The notes under the pieces were generated by a model. That model ran no database searches. It was not told the origin of the DNA and worked only from the letters and a program-made list of their open reading frames with translations. Positions 1 through 39,949 of a stretch of DNA of 64,000 nucleotides are shown here, piece after piece. The position numbers and the translations under genes are program-made. Numbering within the stretch: position 1 is the stretch's first letter; each line of letters opens with the position of its first letter. The DNA is from Erythrocercus mccallii (Eukaryota; Chordata; Aves; Passeriformes; Dicruridae): assembly GCA_013397435.1 (NCBI GenBank), contig VZRG01001633.1:43177-107176 (forward strand), read 5' to 3'.

Positions 1-525
1 CTTTTGGATCAGTTATTTTGGTGGATTAGCTGTAGCTGGGTTTTCTGGTGCTTTGGGCAGGAACGCACATGGAACCATGTGCTGGGTGGGAAGGCTCATT
101 CCCCCCCAGACCCCTCCATCGGTGCTCTGCCGTGCAGGGAGGGGATGTTGTACATTGGTTTGTTGGTAGCACGCCCTTGTGTAACTGCCTGTGTCACCCA
201 GGACCCCCCAGAGACTTTGTTTTGACTTGCACGAGAGGTATTTAATCCATGCCAAGATGCAGGATTTCCCAGGATTATTCCCAAGAGCTCACGCATTGCT
301 CCATGGCCCCGGATTAGGTTAAACCCATCCGTGGTGACACCTCCCTGGAAAGGGGCGGGCAGGGGTGACCGAGGGTCTGGGATGTGGCCCGGAACCTTCC
401 CAGAGAAGCCCTGGGCCAGGCCGTGGTGTGTAGCAGTGCTGTGAAGTCTAGGTCATGTGTGAGTGTGTCCAATGCTGTACATGTGGACTTTCTAAACTCC
501 TTAATAAAAGGATTTCATCGTTACT
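1..525 (+). other. Probable 3' end (3' UTR) of an upstream plus-strand gene, possibly FIBCD1
   Basis: No convincing coding exon is visible. A canonical AATAAA lies at 503-508 and is followed within 30 bases by a GT-rich stretch (about 529-560), the usual arrangement of a vertebrate cleavage site. In mammals the gene beside QRFP on the side away from ABL1 is FIBCD1, in the same orientation as QRFP, so its 3' UTR is the natural candidate. The identity is inferred from synteny only; the sequence itself shows just a likely transcript end. Confidence 0.4.
503..508 (+). terminator. Poly(A) signal AATAAA of the upstream gene
   Basis: The hexamer AATAAA is followed by a GT-rich region that could be the downstream element. 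Cleavage would fall near 520-530. Confidence 0.5.
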
Positions 526-1407
526 CACCGTGTGACACCGTGCACAGCGTGGGGACAGGGCCAGCGGGACCTGCTGTGGTGACAGCAAAGGCAGTGACAC
601 TGAATCGCTGCAGTTCCTCGCCGTGCTGGGGGATGGCTCCTTCCCTGTGCCAAGCTCATGGCATGGCATCCTTGGGGGTTTGCCCACCACACTGAAACCA
701 CTCTGCAAAAGAAGAGCAGGGGCGACCCAGGGGGCTGAGGAGGCTTCCCAGGGCTCCAGCCCAAACCAAGGCCCTGCAGGACCTTGGGGTGGCCCTGGGG
801 CTGGCACTGGGAGGGTGGCAGGTGTCTGTGCCAGGGCTCCCTGCTCTGATGAACAGGGCACCAGCAATGCCCCCAGTCCCTCCCCGCTGCCCACTTCCCA
901 TCGCACTGCCACAGCCCAGGACAGACCTGGAGGGGACAGCAGGGTGCCTTGGGGACCATGTTCCAGCACTGGTGGCTCTGTGTGCTGGCCAGGGAGGGTG
1001 GGAGCACTTGGGCATGTCCGTGTGGGGCCAGGCCCTGGGCGGGTTCAGGGGTGCAGGGGTCTCCAGTGATGCTTGTGCACACAAACCTGTGCGTGGGACC
1101 CCCAAGAGCTGCACACAGGCACACACCAGCCAGATGAGAGGGACACACTTGGGCCCCCAGATGAGACCCTCCATCCCAGAGCATCCCTGACAACCGCCAG
1201 GGACACGAGGCCAGCTCTCAGCTGCTCCTCCAAATGAGGCAGCAAACGAGGGCGGCGCGTTAATGAGCGGTGTTGCTGTGCTCCCATTGTGGCAGCTCCA
1301 CCAACCCCCGTCCCCTCCATCCCCCTCTCCAGCTCCCTCCCCGAGGATCCCACCCTGCTCTCTGTGGCCACACGCCCAAGGGGTGACATGGCAATCAGCG
1401 CTCGTGG
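526..1407. other. Intergenic, GC-rich, no gene seen
   Basis: This is GC-rich sequence with several overlapping open frames on both strands. None shows recognisable protein features or a consistent splice pattern. It probably holds the upstream regulatory region of QRFP, but no particular site could be assigned. Confidence 0.5.
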
Positions 1408-1408
1408 C

Positions 1409-1415
1409 TATTTAA
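1409..1415 (+). promoter_or_regulatory. QRFP: TATA-like element, candidate QRFP promoter
   Basis: TATTTAA lies about 80 bases upstream of a consensus splice donor (CAGAG|GTAGGT, junction after 1495). That places a start site near 1440 and a short first exon. The downstream QRFP coding exon opens directly after a strong acceptor, so an upstream non-coding exon is required, and this is the best candidate seen. Confidence 0.4.
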
Positions 1416-1439
1416 TGGCCCAAGGCGGGCTGGCCGCTC

Positions 1440-1495
1440 GTCTGGACACAGGCTGGACACAGAGGTGCCAGGGGAGGCAGCACCGAGGTGCAGAG
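1440..1495 (+). other. QRFP: Candidate QRFP non-coding exon 1
   Basis: The exon is inferred between the TATA-like element and the donor CAGAG|GTAGGT (GT at 1496-1497). It contains no ATG in a useful context and would provide essentially the whole 5' UTR, because the coding exon starts with the initiator ATG itself. The 5' boundary is a guess from TATA spacing. Confidence 0.35.
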
Positions 1496-1515
1496 GTAGG
1501 TGACTGGTGGCTGTG

Positions 1516-1533
1516 TCTGTCTGTCTGTCTGTC
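1516..1533 (+). repeat. (TCTG)n short tandem repeat
   Basis: About four and a half TCTG units lie just downstream of the candidate QRFP exon 1 donor. Confidence 0.7.
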
Positions 1534-1886
1534 CCTGCTCTACACCCCTGCCTCGATGGGCAGCACAGGCAGGGAGCAGTCAGAGGCTGGTGGGAAGCAG
1601 CTGGGGACCCCCCAGCACCCCCAGACCCCAGGAGGGGGCTCAGCAATTTGGCTCCATGACGGGGAATGGGGTGCAAAAAGGGAGTGAGCAGAACAGAGGC
1701 AAGGTGTGAAAAAGGCAGGGGTGAAGCCCGAAGTGAAGGCTCCGGGCTAAGGGGTGTTGGGAAGGGCAGGCAGGGGCTCGAGTGCACCTGGGTCTGGTGC
1801 AGGAGTGAGGCACGGCCCCCTTAGGCAGGCATGGAGCAGACAGCCTGGCCCCAGCACCTGCTGCAGCTTTCAGGCAATGTCTCCGG

Positions 1887-1888
<2 letters not shown>

Positions 1889-1950
<62 letters not shown>
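1889..1950 (+). repeat. (TAA)n microsatellite, about 20 units
   Basis: This is an uninterrupted TAA trinucleotide run of 62 bases inside the candidate QRFP intron 1. It ends in an imperfect GTAATAC. On the minus strand it reads as ATT repeats, which creates artificial poly-Ile and poly-Leu open frames. Confidence 0.95.
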
Positions 1951-2532
1951 GTAATACAAACCGTTTTCTCTTTCTGAGCCTCAGTGGGAGCAGAAAAGGA
2001 GGCAGAGCAGCCGTGCCCCTGCTGAAGGTCACCCACTGCCTGTGGCACTGCCCAGGGCTCAGGGCTTCACTCCCTTCTCTGCTCAGACCCCTCTGCCAGG
2101 GCAGCTCCGAGCCCCGCCAAGCAGAGGGATTTCCCAGCATCTTCCCCTGCCCCTGTGTCACCCGGGCACAGCGGCAGCACCATGGGGACGATCAGGGTGA
2201 TGCCTCCAAGAGGAGCGGGCAGCTCCGGAGCCCACGGCCCAGCCCAGCCCAGCCCAGGGCTCGGCTGTGGAGCAGCGCAGCAGCTGCGGGGCTGCAATTC
2301 CTGAGCACGGACCCGCTGCCGATGAAGGGCAGCAGCTCTGGAGGAGGCACGGGGCGAGCTCAGAGCTCCCAGCAGCCCCGCTGGCGCTGGGTGCTGCTGT
2401 GGAGGCTGCAGAAGGAGCAGAGGGGTCTTGGGGGGTTCCAGCAGGGGCGGCAGGGCTGGGGAACTGCCGAGGGCAGCCCGTGCTGCTCGGTGCTCGGTGC
2501 TCCTTCACTGACATCGCTTCCCCTTCCCCCAG

Positions 2533-2910
2533 ATGAGAGCACCCTACTCGCTGTCCTGCCTCTTCCTCCTGAGCCTGGGAGCCTGCTTCCCTCCCGGCGA
2601 GCGCTGGGAGCCGGGAGAGCCCGGGGAAGGCGCTCTGCTCGGTCCCGGCTGGCAAAGGGCGGCGGAGGGCCGGGGGCCCGGCTGGAGGGCAGGGGCAAAG
2701 CGGAGGAGAAGCGAGGAGCTGGAAGCGCTGCTGAGCATCGCCCGGGAGCTGCGGGGATACGGCACGGCCGGGGCCGGGCAGCGGCCGGGCGGCCCCGAGC
2801 TGGTGCCCATGGGAGGGGAGAAGCGCAGCAGCACCCTGGGGAACCTGGCAGAGGAGCTCAACGGCTACAACAGGAGAAAAGGGGGCTTCACCTTCCGCTT
2901 TGGGAGATGA
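2533..2910 (+). CDS. QRFP: Prepro-QRFP (26RFa/43RFa RFamide neuropeptide precursor)
   Basis: This 125-residue precursor has an N-terminal hydrophobic signal peptide (about residues 1-19, with core SCLFLLSLGACF). A proline-, glycine- and arginine-rich propeptide follows. The mature peptide is at the C terminus and ends KGGFTFRFGR directly before the stop. The final Gly-Arg provides the amide donor and the cleavage residue, giving an RF-amide end. A Lys-Arg site (residues 97-98) precedes SSTLGNLAEELNGYN and would release a 25-residue amidated peptide. KRRR near residue 56 could release a longer form. In vertebrates QRFP is a secreted hypothalamic peptide that activates GPR103 (QRFPR) and affects feeding and arousal. 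The start is chosen because ATG follows the acceptor AG immediately and opens the signal peptide. The whole coding region lies in one exon, and the gene converges on ABL1, as in mammals. Confidence 0.95.
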   Translation: MRAPYSLSCLFLLSLGACFPPGERWEPGEPGEGALLGPGWQRAAEGRGPGWRAGAKRRRSEELEALLSIARELRGYGTAGAGQRPGGPELVPMGGEKRSSTLGNLAEELNGYNRRKGGFTFRFGR

Positions 2911-4723
2911 GAGCTTGGACTTGATTCCGCACCTCCCTGCGGGTCACCCCGTCCCGTCCTTCCCTTCCATCTCACCCGGGTTTGCTCGGACAAAAGGGTA
3001 TTGGGGGGTTTCCTGCTGGGATTGCCTTGGGGAGGGGGGACGCTGCGTTTGCTCCACTTCCAGCTCTGCTCTGGACCTCCCATCCCTGCTCCCGACCGAT
3101 GCAATGGAAGTAGAGGAGGGTGCCTTAAGGAGAAATCGCCAAATCCCTTCCCTGATCGCACACAGCTTTTGCTGGGGCACAGGGAAAGGGCCCGGTGCTG
3201 GGTCTCCAGTGCTGCAGGGCTGGCAGGGAGCAGGGATGGCACACGGCCATGGGCAGAACAGGGCTGGCACAGCGGGACAGGCAGTGCCAGTAAGGCCAGG
3301 CAGCAAGGCTGGAGGGTTACAGCAGGATAGTCCTGGTGCTGAGAGCCCCCAGAGACTGCCTGTAGTCCAGGGCCAGCCGTCAAGGAGGAGAGGGTCCCTC
3401 AGAGCTCTCCACCGAGTTTCTGCTCTTCTGCCTATTAAGGAAAAGTCCCTCCGGCAGCAAATTCTGCTTAGTGTCAAGATGCCTCCTACACGAGGCAGCT
3501 CCTGCCTGCAAAACCAGGGCAGAGCAGCAGGGTTCGAGAAAATCTTGTCCTTAGCAACCCTCGGTGTGAGCACAGAATCCTGCCCTGGCACCACCGGTCC
3601 TGCCACAGCCCCACCACGCTGCTCATGGCCTGACCCCCAGACTCCTCACCCAGGTGAGATAGAGATGTCTGACCTTCAGCGTCCTTGTCACACCACCCCA
3701 GCTCCTGCCTGGCAGCCTGGCCCTTCCTAAAGCCTTCCTGGCCTCATCACTGCCTACTCCCAGCTGTAGCTACTGCAGAACCTGGGTGCAGAAGGACTGA
3801 AACAACAACTTCTGCACCCACTGGGACCGCTGAGAGCTGCTCAATGTCACTGGTGGTGCAGCTTTGGGACCCATTAGCTCCAAAAGCTGGGAGAGCCTCA
3901 CTGCCCAGCCACTGCCTTCCCCTCTTTTGGGCAGATTTAGCTCTGCTGATCCCAGTGTTTTCTCTGTGCCTGCCAGAGGTAGCAGCAATCAGAGCTCTAA
4001 CTACCTGCTGCAGGCACTAAAGGCAACTTGCACACTGAGCCACTGCTGATATTTCATTGCAGGCACAAAAATGAGCCCGGAGATGATTTGCAAGCGCTAA
4101 ATTGCACCCTCAAAAATCAGAGACCGTGGCAGGACTTGGTTGGGGGAGTAAAAAGATTTAAAAAAACCCTAAATCAGGCTGCAAGAGGTGCATTGTAATA
4201 TCCATCAAGCAGACAGATCACTTATTGCAGTGCTGCGTGAGTCCTTCTGGCAGCAGGAGCAGTGACTGAGGCTGAATGGAGGAGATGGGGAAAACCCAGG
4301 GGAAAGCAGTGGTGGGGCAGCAGGTCCAGGGAGCAATGGGGGCACAGGAGCAGGCTCACCCAGGGAGGGAGCAGAACGGGAGGGACTCGAGATTTGCAGG
4401 GACACAGAGAGCGCCAGGATTTGGCCCTCACGCCAAGGTGAGGACTGTGAAGGTGAGGAAGGGCATTTCCTTCCCCTGCAGCCCTGACCATCTCCCAGTG
4501 GGGAGCACAGCAGCGACCGCCGACGGCTCTCAGGGTGGCTGAGCCCACGCAGGCCCCCACCCCAGGCACCCCCAAACCCATCCCCATCCCTGTCAATCCC
4601 TGCCCCATCACAGACCCCCTGTTCGGATCGGGACGCAGGCGCCGCGCTCGCATCAGGAGCTTCATCGATGTTTCCATGGCAACGACATCCCCCCACCCCT
4701 TCCTTTTGAGTGTTCAAACCATC
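2911..4723 (+). other. QRFP: QRFP downstream region, possible long 3' UTR
   Basis: No AATAAA was seen on the plus strand between the QRFP stop and 4724. The region may therefore be one long 3' UTR, or the real end may use a variant signal. Open frames here are short, change frame and show no domain. No other feature was recognised. Confidence 0.3.
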
Positions 4724-4729
4724 AATAAA
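4724..4729 (+). terminator. Candidate poly(A) signal AATAAA, first one downstream of QRFP
   Basis: AATAAA lies within ATCAATAAACACG, followed by the T-rich stretch CAATTTTACC. It is about 1.8 kb beyond the QRFP stop, so its assignment to QRFP is tentative. Confidence 0.25.
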
Positions 4730-7700
4730 CACGCACTGATCAATTTTACCCTGCGCTGGAGTCGGAGGGAGGGATGGAAGGGAGGAAGGGGGAAGAGTTT
4801 TGGAGTAACTCGGGGTTAGTGAGGGCCGGTAAATCCCCGGCTTTGCGGTGATGGATCATTACGGGGGGGAAAGTGGCACTGACTGCTGCGGAAAGGGAAA
4901 GGAAACCTGCTGTGGCTGCGGGGATGCCTGGGCTCCTGCACTCAAATCCGGGAGAGGAACAGGCTCAGAACAGCCTCATAAAAGCTCACACACGAGGCTT
5001 TGATTGATGTGCAATAACCTCTGTAGAACTCACTGAAAATTGGAGCACTTACCTGGCAGGTGGGACAGAGTTGGGCGCGGCCCCCACACCCCAGGGCTCC
5101 TTGATGGGCAGCTTGGTGCCACCAGGGCGATGCCATCAGCCTCCTCACCCTCTGCCAGGAAAGGAGCTCCTGCCAGGCTGTGACACGGGCCAGGTGAAGG
5201 GCCACAGCATCCCTGAACTCCCCTGAACACACCTCAGGGTGCCTGGGGGGAGGCAGCATTCCAGGCTCTTGATTACTGCTCCTTGGTGAATAATGCTGGG
5301 GAGGGGAGGTAAAAGTGAATGGAAAATAACTGCCTGGAGCCCAAGGGGTGGCTGGGAGGAAGGAGGGGGGAATATGCCAAGAACAACCCCTGAGGGGCTG
5401 GAAAGCCCAGCCCTGCACACTGGGTATCTCCCACAGGAAGCTACACCCATTCCCAGTTCCTCTCCTCCTGATGGAGGGAGCAGCTCCTGAGGGGAGACCC
5501 AGACCCCGGACATCAGTGAGAGGTGGAGAGCTCAGAACCCACCCACCCCCAATCCGTAAGGAGCTGCATCAAACAGGCCCTGGATTCCTCTGCACACGGG
5601 CAGTGTTGAACAATGCAGACACTGCCATCACTGCTGGGACTCTCCATGAAACACCTCCTCAACCTTCCCTGCCCAGGCACAAGCCTTAGCCCTCCCCTGG
5701 CCTCTGCTCATCTGCTCCATTCCCATGGGCTGCCCCTCATCGTTCCTCCATCCTGGGCAGACCTGCAGCACTACAAACACACACAAGGGGAACAGCAATC
5801 TCAGAAACCCAAAGGATCCTCTGCAGAGGAAGAGCCCGGTTTAATTGCATCTGAGGGACTCAAGAAGAGGCTCTGTGTATCATAACTGGGTCATGCAGGC
5901 TGCAGGAGCACAGGTGGGACCTCCTTTACCAGCAGAATAGATGGTAGGACAAACGCAGAACCCTCCATGGGGACGTGATTGCTGGGAAAACGTTCAGCAC
6001 AGCCTGGTTTGCAGGTCAGCTTTCTGCTGAGCTGGATCTACCTGAGCAGCACTGCCAGGGAGGACAGCTCTGAGCCCGACCTCAACACTGAAATGACTGA
6101 GGGCTGTTCCTCAGCCACAGCTTTAGGGGCATTGGCACTGCCAAGGCATCAGAACCGACCAGGAATTAATCCAGGAGCATCATTCTCAGCAGCCCACCCA
6201 GGCCAGGTCTCACCTGGGACAAGGAGCATGTCCCACGCTGCTGCCAGCCTGCTTTTAGATGCACAGGTGCTGACAGGAACCCTCTCCTCAGAGGTGACAC
6301 TGCTTAGGTGTGTTTTCCTCTCTTCTCAATTGTGGAAGGATGAATGTCAGCCAAGGGAGAGGCTGTGAGCTGTCCCTGACCATCCTGGGGACAAGCAGGG
6401 GCACATCTGAAACCACCACTGGCCCAGCCAGGCTGCCTCACCAGCCTGACCATAAAAACATGGGGTTTGCAAGGAAAGGAGTGAGCATAAAACACTGACC
6501 ACATTTTACATCTCGTGACAAGCAACTTCTCAACAAAAAGCAAGATGACATTAAAGGAAAACTTAAAAGAGTGAACATTCTAATTTCAAAGACGTGAAAA
6601 CCAAAACAAAACCACAAACACAGCTATTTTTCCCCCAGAGCACTCTCACTTTCAAGCTCAATAGCCTTGAAAATTGGAGCAATCAAACTGTTAAATGCAT
6701 CGATCTGTTAAATCAACTCCTACTGTACTCAGCTATATTTAGCCTTTAATCCCCTCTCACTCCCAACACAGCAGATCCGGGGGCTTTCCCCAGCCAGGTC
6801 AACCGGCCTCTGCCTTCCCACGACACCACGGACCAGTCCCTGAGCCAGCAGAGATGGAAATCACCAGCAGTGATTGCATTGAGGGGCAGCTGGAGCTTCT
6901 CCATCTTCCCTCAGCCCACAACTACTCCCCATATTCGAGTTTGTTTATATTCACCAGTGCATCCTCCTGCTTCTTCTCCATCTTCTTCAGCCTCGCCAGC
7001 AGCAGCCCAACGCAGCTGCTGTCGCAGCAAGCCAAGGTTTCCCATGAGCCTTGTTCCCCCAGCCCAGGAGTGAGCAGTGCCAGGACCCACAGATTTCACC
7101 AGGGACTAACAGAGGGGATTAGAAATGCAGAGAACTGGGTTACAACCCTAAAACGTCACTGTGGGACCTCGGGGACACCACACACTGTCACCTGCCCTTG
7201 TTGCCTTCTTATCCTTTAGTCTTTGGCATCTTCATTAATCAAAGCAGTGGCTCATTTGAGAGGCTGCTCAGTACCTGGAAACATCCCTCCCTCAAGGTTT
7301 ACTAGAAAGCCTGAAGGGAAACAGAAAATAAGAATGGAAAATCAGAAATGAGGGAGGGAGGAAAGAAACTCATGGGTCATTTCATAGCAGAGGAGGAGGA
7401 GAACACAACAGCAGCTGAATGACAGAATACAAGCCATTAACAGAGGAAAAGTTAAATCAAATCTCCAATATAAATCTCCTTGAAGACAACAGCAAAGTCT
7501 TTGTCAGAAAGGCAGAGGAGGTGATGACACAGTCTTACTCTGTGCATCTCTTTTCTCTCCTGACTTTTCAGAGCCAGATCAAAGGAACATGGGAAGGGGC
7601 TGCTGGCCTGGCTCTGACCATCCCACTGTGCTGAAGGGTCTCAGTGAACCACCCAAACAGGGAACCCCTGGTTTTGGATGAGGAGTCTAACAGGAGTCAA

Positions 7701-7730
7701 CTGGGTTGTCTCACTAACAGATAAACACAA
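4730..7730. other. Convergent intergenic region between QRFP and ABL1
   Basis: No supported gene lies here. A purine-rich GGGA/GGAA stretch is present at about 4765-4796 and the 6560-6750 stretch is AT-rich. The other open frames lack homology features, splice context or start context that would make them believable. Confidence 0.5.
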
Positions 7731-9696
7731 GTTTTCCTCAACATTGATTTATTTTTAAATATACTACACAAGAGAGACTGGAATAAAAAACAAATCAAAA
7801 AAATGGAAATAGAGAAAGAGGGAAGAATTGAAAGTCACGTACAGAAACAATCTGTACTGGACTAAATTAAAGGGGAAATGACCCCCTTAAGTATCACAGA
7901 GATGAAGGACAGAGCTATTTACACACTGTAAAAAAGACAAGTCTACAAAAGTGTGTAATAACGAGATACAAATGTATAATATAGTGGCACAATATGTTAT
8001 CAAAGTAAAAACAGTACCTCCAGGAAAGAGACAATTCAAGGGTTGGGTTTTTTCTTACATTTTTAAAGGCAGCCTGTGGCAGAAGTGTGTATTTTCTTTT
8101 GAACATTTGTCATGTGTTAAGTCATGGCTGTTTGTGAGGGCGAGAAGTGGCATGAACACACACGAGTGAACTACTAGAAATCATATACAAAACAAACAGT
8201 TCCAAAGAGAACAGCATAAAATACAATTGAAGGCAATTAGTGTTTAAGATACACAAGAGGGGTCATGAGTTACAGGGGAACAGAAAATGGAAAAATGTGT
8301 TTTTCTCACGTTTGGAACTGTTAAGAGGAGTTAAATTGCACCGTTAATAGCCCTAAACCTTGTTCTTTCACTACTGTCACTGGTCACAGTTAGTTCCCAG
8401 CATTAATTGGGAAGGTCACAGGACCTTGGCAAGGAAGGCCAGGAGTCTTGCTGTCAGCATGTTGGGGCAGTTTCCTCGGGAGATGCATCCCAGAGAAGTG
8501 TCTGCAGTCTCCACAGATCCTTGTTTGGTGCTGGATGGAACCACGCTGGCATGAAGGTAGAAATGCTTTTAACCCCAGAGTACTGGCATGGGAGCTCCTC
8601 CCAGGGGGTTCCAGAAAGGCAGGCACCACAGCCCCCCAAAGCACTGCAGGACGGCAGGGGCCAGCCTCCATCTCCCTCCACAAAACAAAAAGCTGGAAAT
8701 TCAACTGGAGACACAGCAGCTCTCACCCACTGTGATGTGCAGGCTCAGCCAGAACAGCTGCTGGAGGCACAGTGGTGTCTCAGAACCCACCCTGAGCCAC
8801 CTCTGCCCACTGCCACCCTCCCAGCTGCACAAGCTCTGCAACTCCCAGCCCAAACACCAGCCCAGTTAGTGCCAGACATCACCAGAGTGCCACAGCACAT
8901 CCTCCTCCAGACCTTCTCCAGGCCTGCTCTGCTGCTGAGGGAGATCCACAAACAGGCTGTGACAACAGTGGGTGCTGCCTCCAACACTGTGAGCCCAAGC
9001 AATTCACTGGAGCTCAACAACACCGAGAAACTACTGAAAACACAGAAACAAACGGTAGCAGGTGGAATCAGAGGAGGAATTTGGGCAATCATCACTTGTA
9101 GCATTCTGTCATTAAAAAAACCTTACATTAGTAATTTTTCCCCCTTCCCTCCCAGGCACCAAATCTGTTGCATTAGTGTCAGGTAAATGTCAGACACGGG
9201 CCAGGGCCATGTGCTGGGCAAACTCTCCCAAGAAATGCAGTGGGTATATTGCTATCCAAACACTCATCCTCATGTACAGAGGGGCAGAGGGAGGGGACAA
9301 AACTGCAGTACAAAGTCCTCCTGAGGAGGATGGCATCTCAGTGTCCACCAGTCTGGCTTCAGTCTTAATGGTCTGTCCAGAACAATAAAATATTAATACA
9401 AAGGCATGGTGTGTCATCAGCATTTAGACTTGTAGTCCACAAGGCAAGAACTCCACAGATAAGACGATTACAAGTATAGGAAACGCAGGGAATCTGAGTT
9501 CAGAGGGTGGGAAGTGCCTCCTGAACACAGCCCTGCCCTTTGGAGCTGGGGTGTCCATTCACAGTCTGCGTCCTTGGCACAGCCCTAAGCTGAACGCCCC
9601 GCTCCTTTGTCAGTCCACACGTTACCCTCTCCACAGCTGGCTTTGGCCCATTGTGATTGATTGATTCACTTGTTTGTTTTCCAGCCTGGTTTCTTG
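7731..9696 (-). other. ABL1: ABL1 3' UTR
   Basis: This sequence runs from the ABL1 stop codon to the predicted cleavage site and belongs to terminal exon 11. It is AT-rich towards its distal end. A 259-codon antisense frame (8407-9186) lies opposite but looks accidental. No other poly(A) hexamer in the ABL1 sense was noticed inside it. Confidence 0.65.
7748..7753 (-). terminator. ABL1: ABL1 poly(A) signal (AATAAA on the minus strand)
   Basis: Plus-strand TTTATT equals AATAAA in the ABL1 sense. A GT/T-rich element follows on the minus strand (about 7735 down to 7700), so cleavage is expected near 7725-7735. The resulting 3' UTR of about 1.96 kb is close to the length I recall for mammalian ABL1. 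Confidence 0.65.
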
Positions 9697-39725
<30,029 letters not shown>

Positions 39726-39727
39726 TT

Positions 39728-39949
39728 TCATTTGTTAGAGTTTGGCTTCGGCTGTCTGTTTTCCCTTCCCCCCCCTTCCTTCAGCTTCTTCTGTGTGGAA
39801 TGATCCGTTAGAAGTCTACAACAAAAAGTCTTTAAAAGATCCGGTAAAAGTCTAAAAAAAAACTCCAGGAGAAGCCTAAAACAACATATCCAGGAGAAGC
39901 CTAAAACAAAATATCCAAGAAAATTCGACGAAATCCAGCGCTCCGACAA
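39728..39949 (-). other. Upstream ORF in the ABL1 1a leader (73 codons)
   Basis: The frame starts MSERWISSNFLGYF and is hydrophobic in its first half, mostly encoded by the 25-nt tandem repeats. Its TGA (39730-39728) overlaps the in-frame ABL1 upstream ATG as ATGA. Whether it is in the mature leader depends on the true start site. It has no known homologue that I recognise and is more likely regulatory than a functional protein. Confidence 0.4.
39804..39938. repeat. Imperfect ~25-nt tandem repeats in the ABL1 1a leader
   Basis: Units start with TCC(A/G) at 39804, 39840, 39864, 39889, 39914 and 39934. The two central copies (39864-39888 and 39889-39913) differ at only one or two bases and share CCAGGAGAAGCCTAAAACAA. 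Outer copies are more diverged (GTTAGAAGTCTA, GGTAAAAGTCTA). Confidence 0.8.

Larger units (their letters stand above)
1496..2532 (+). other. QRFP: Candidate QRFP intron 1
   Basis: The intron would run from the GT at 1496 to the AG at 2531-2532. The 3' end is well formed: a CTGAC branch-point-like motif at 2508-2512, then an almost pure pyrimidine tract (2517-2530) and CAG. It contains the TCTG repeat near 1516 and a long TAA microsatellite. The acceptor is clear; the donor partner is inferred. Confidence 0.4.

Noticed and set aside
448..1193. Overlapping GC-rich frames on both strands upstream of QRFP
   Set aside because: They are mutually incompatible frames without protein features.
1640..2161. 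Minus-strand frame with a poly-leucine run
   Set aside because: The leucine run is only the translated TAA microsatellite.
2013..2924. 303-codon plus-strand frame overlapping QRFP
   Set aside because: It runs across the QRFP acceptor in a different frame and is explained by high GC content; the QRFP frame has the signal peptide and RFamide end.
4535..4819. 94-codon frame with an arginine cluster (RRRRARIRSFID)
   Set aside because: No family was recognised and it contains the AATAAA; it is not distinguishable from chance.
8407..9186. 259-codon plus-strand open frame opposite the ABL1 3' UTR
   Set aside because: Its composition is low in structure, it has no recognisable family and there are no splice or promoter signals; it is probably chance in a stop-poor stretch.
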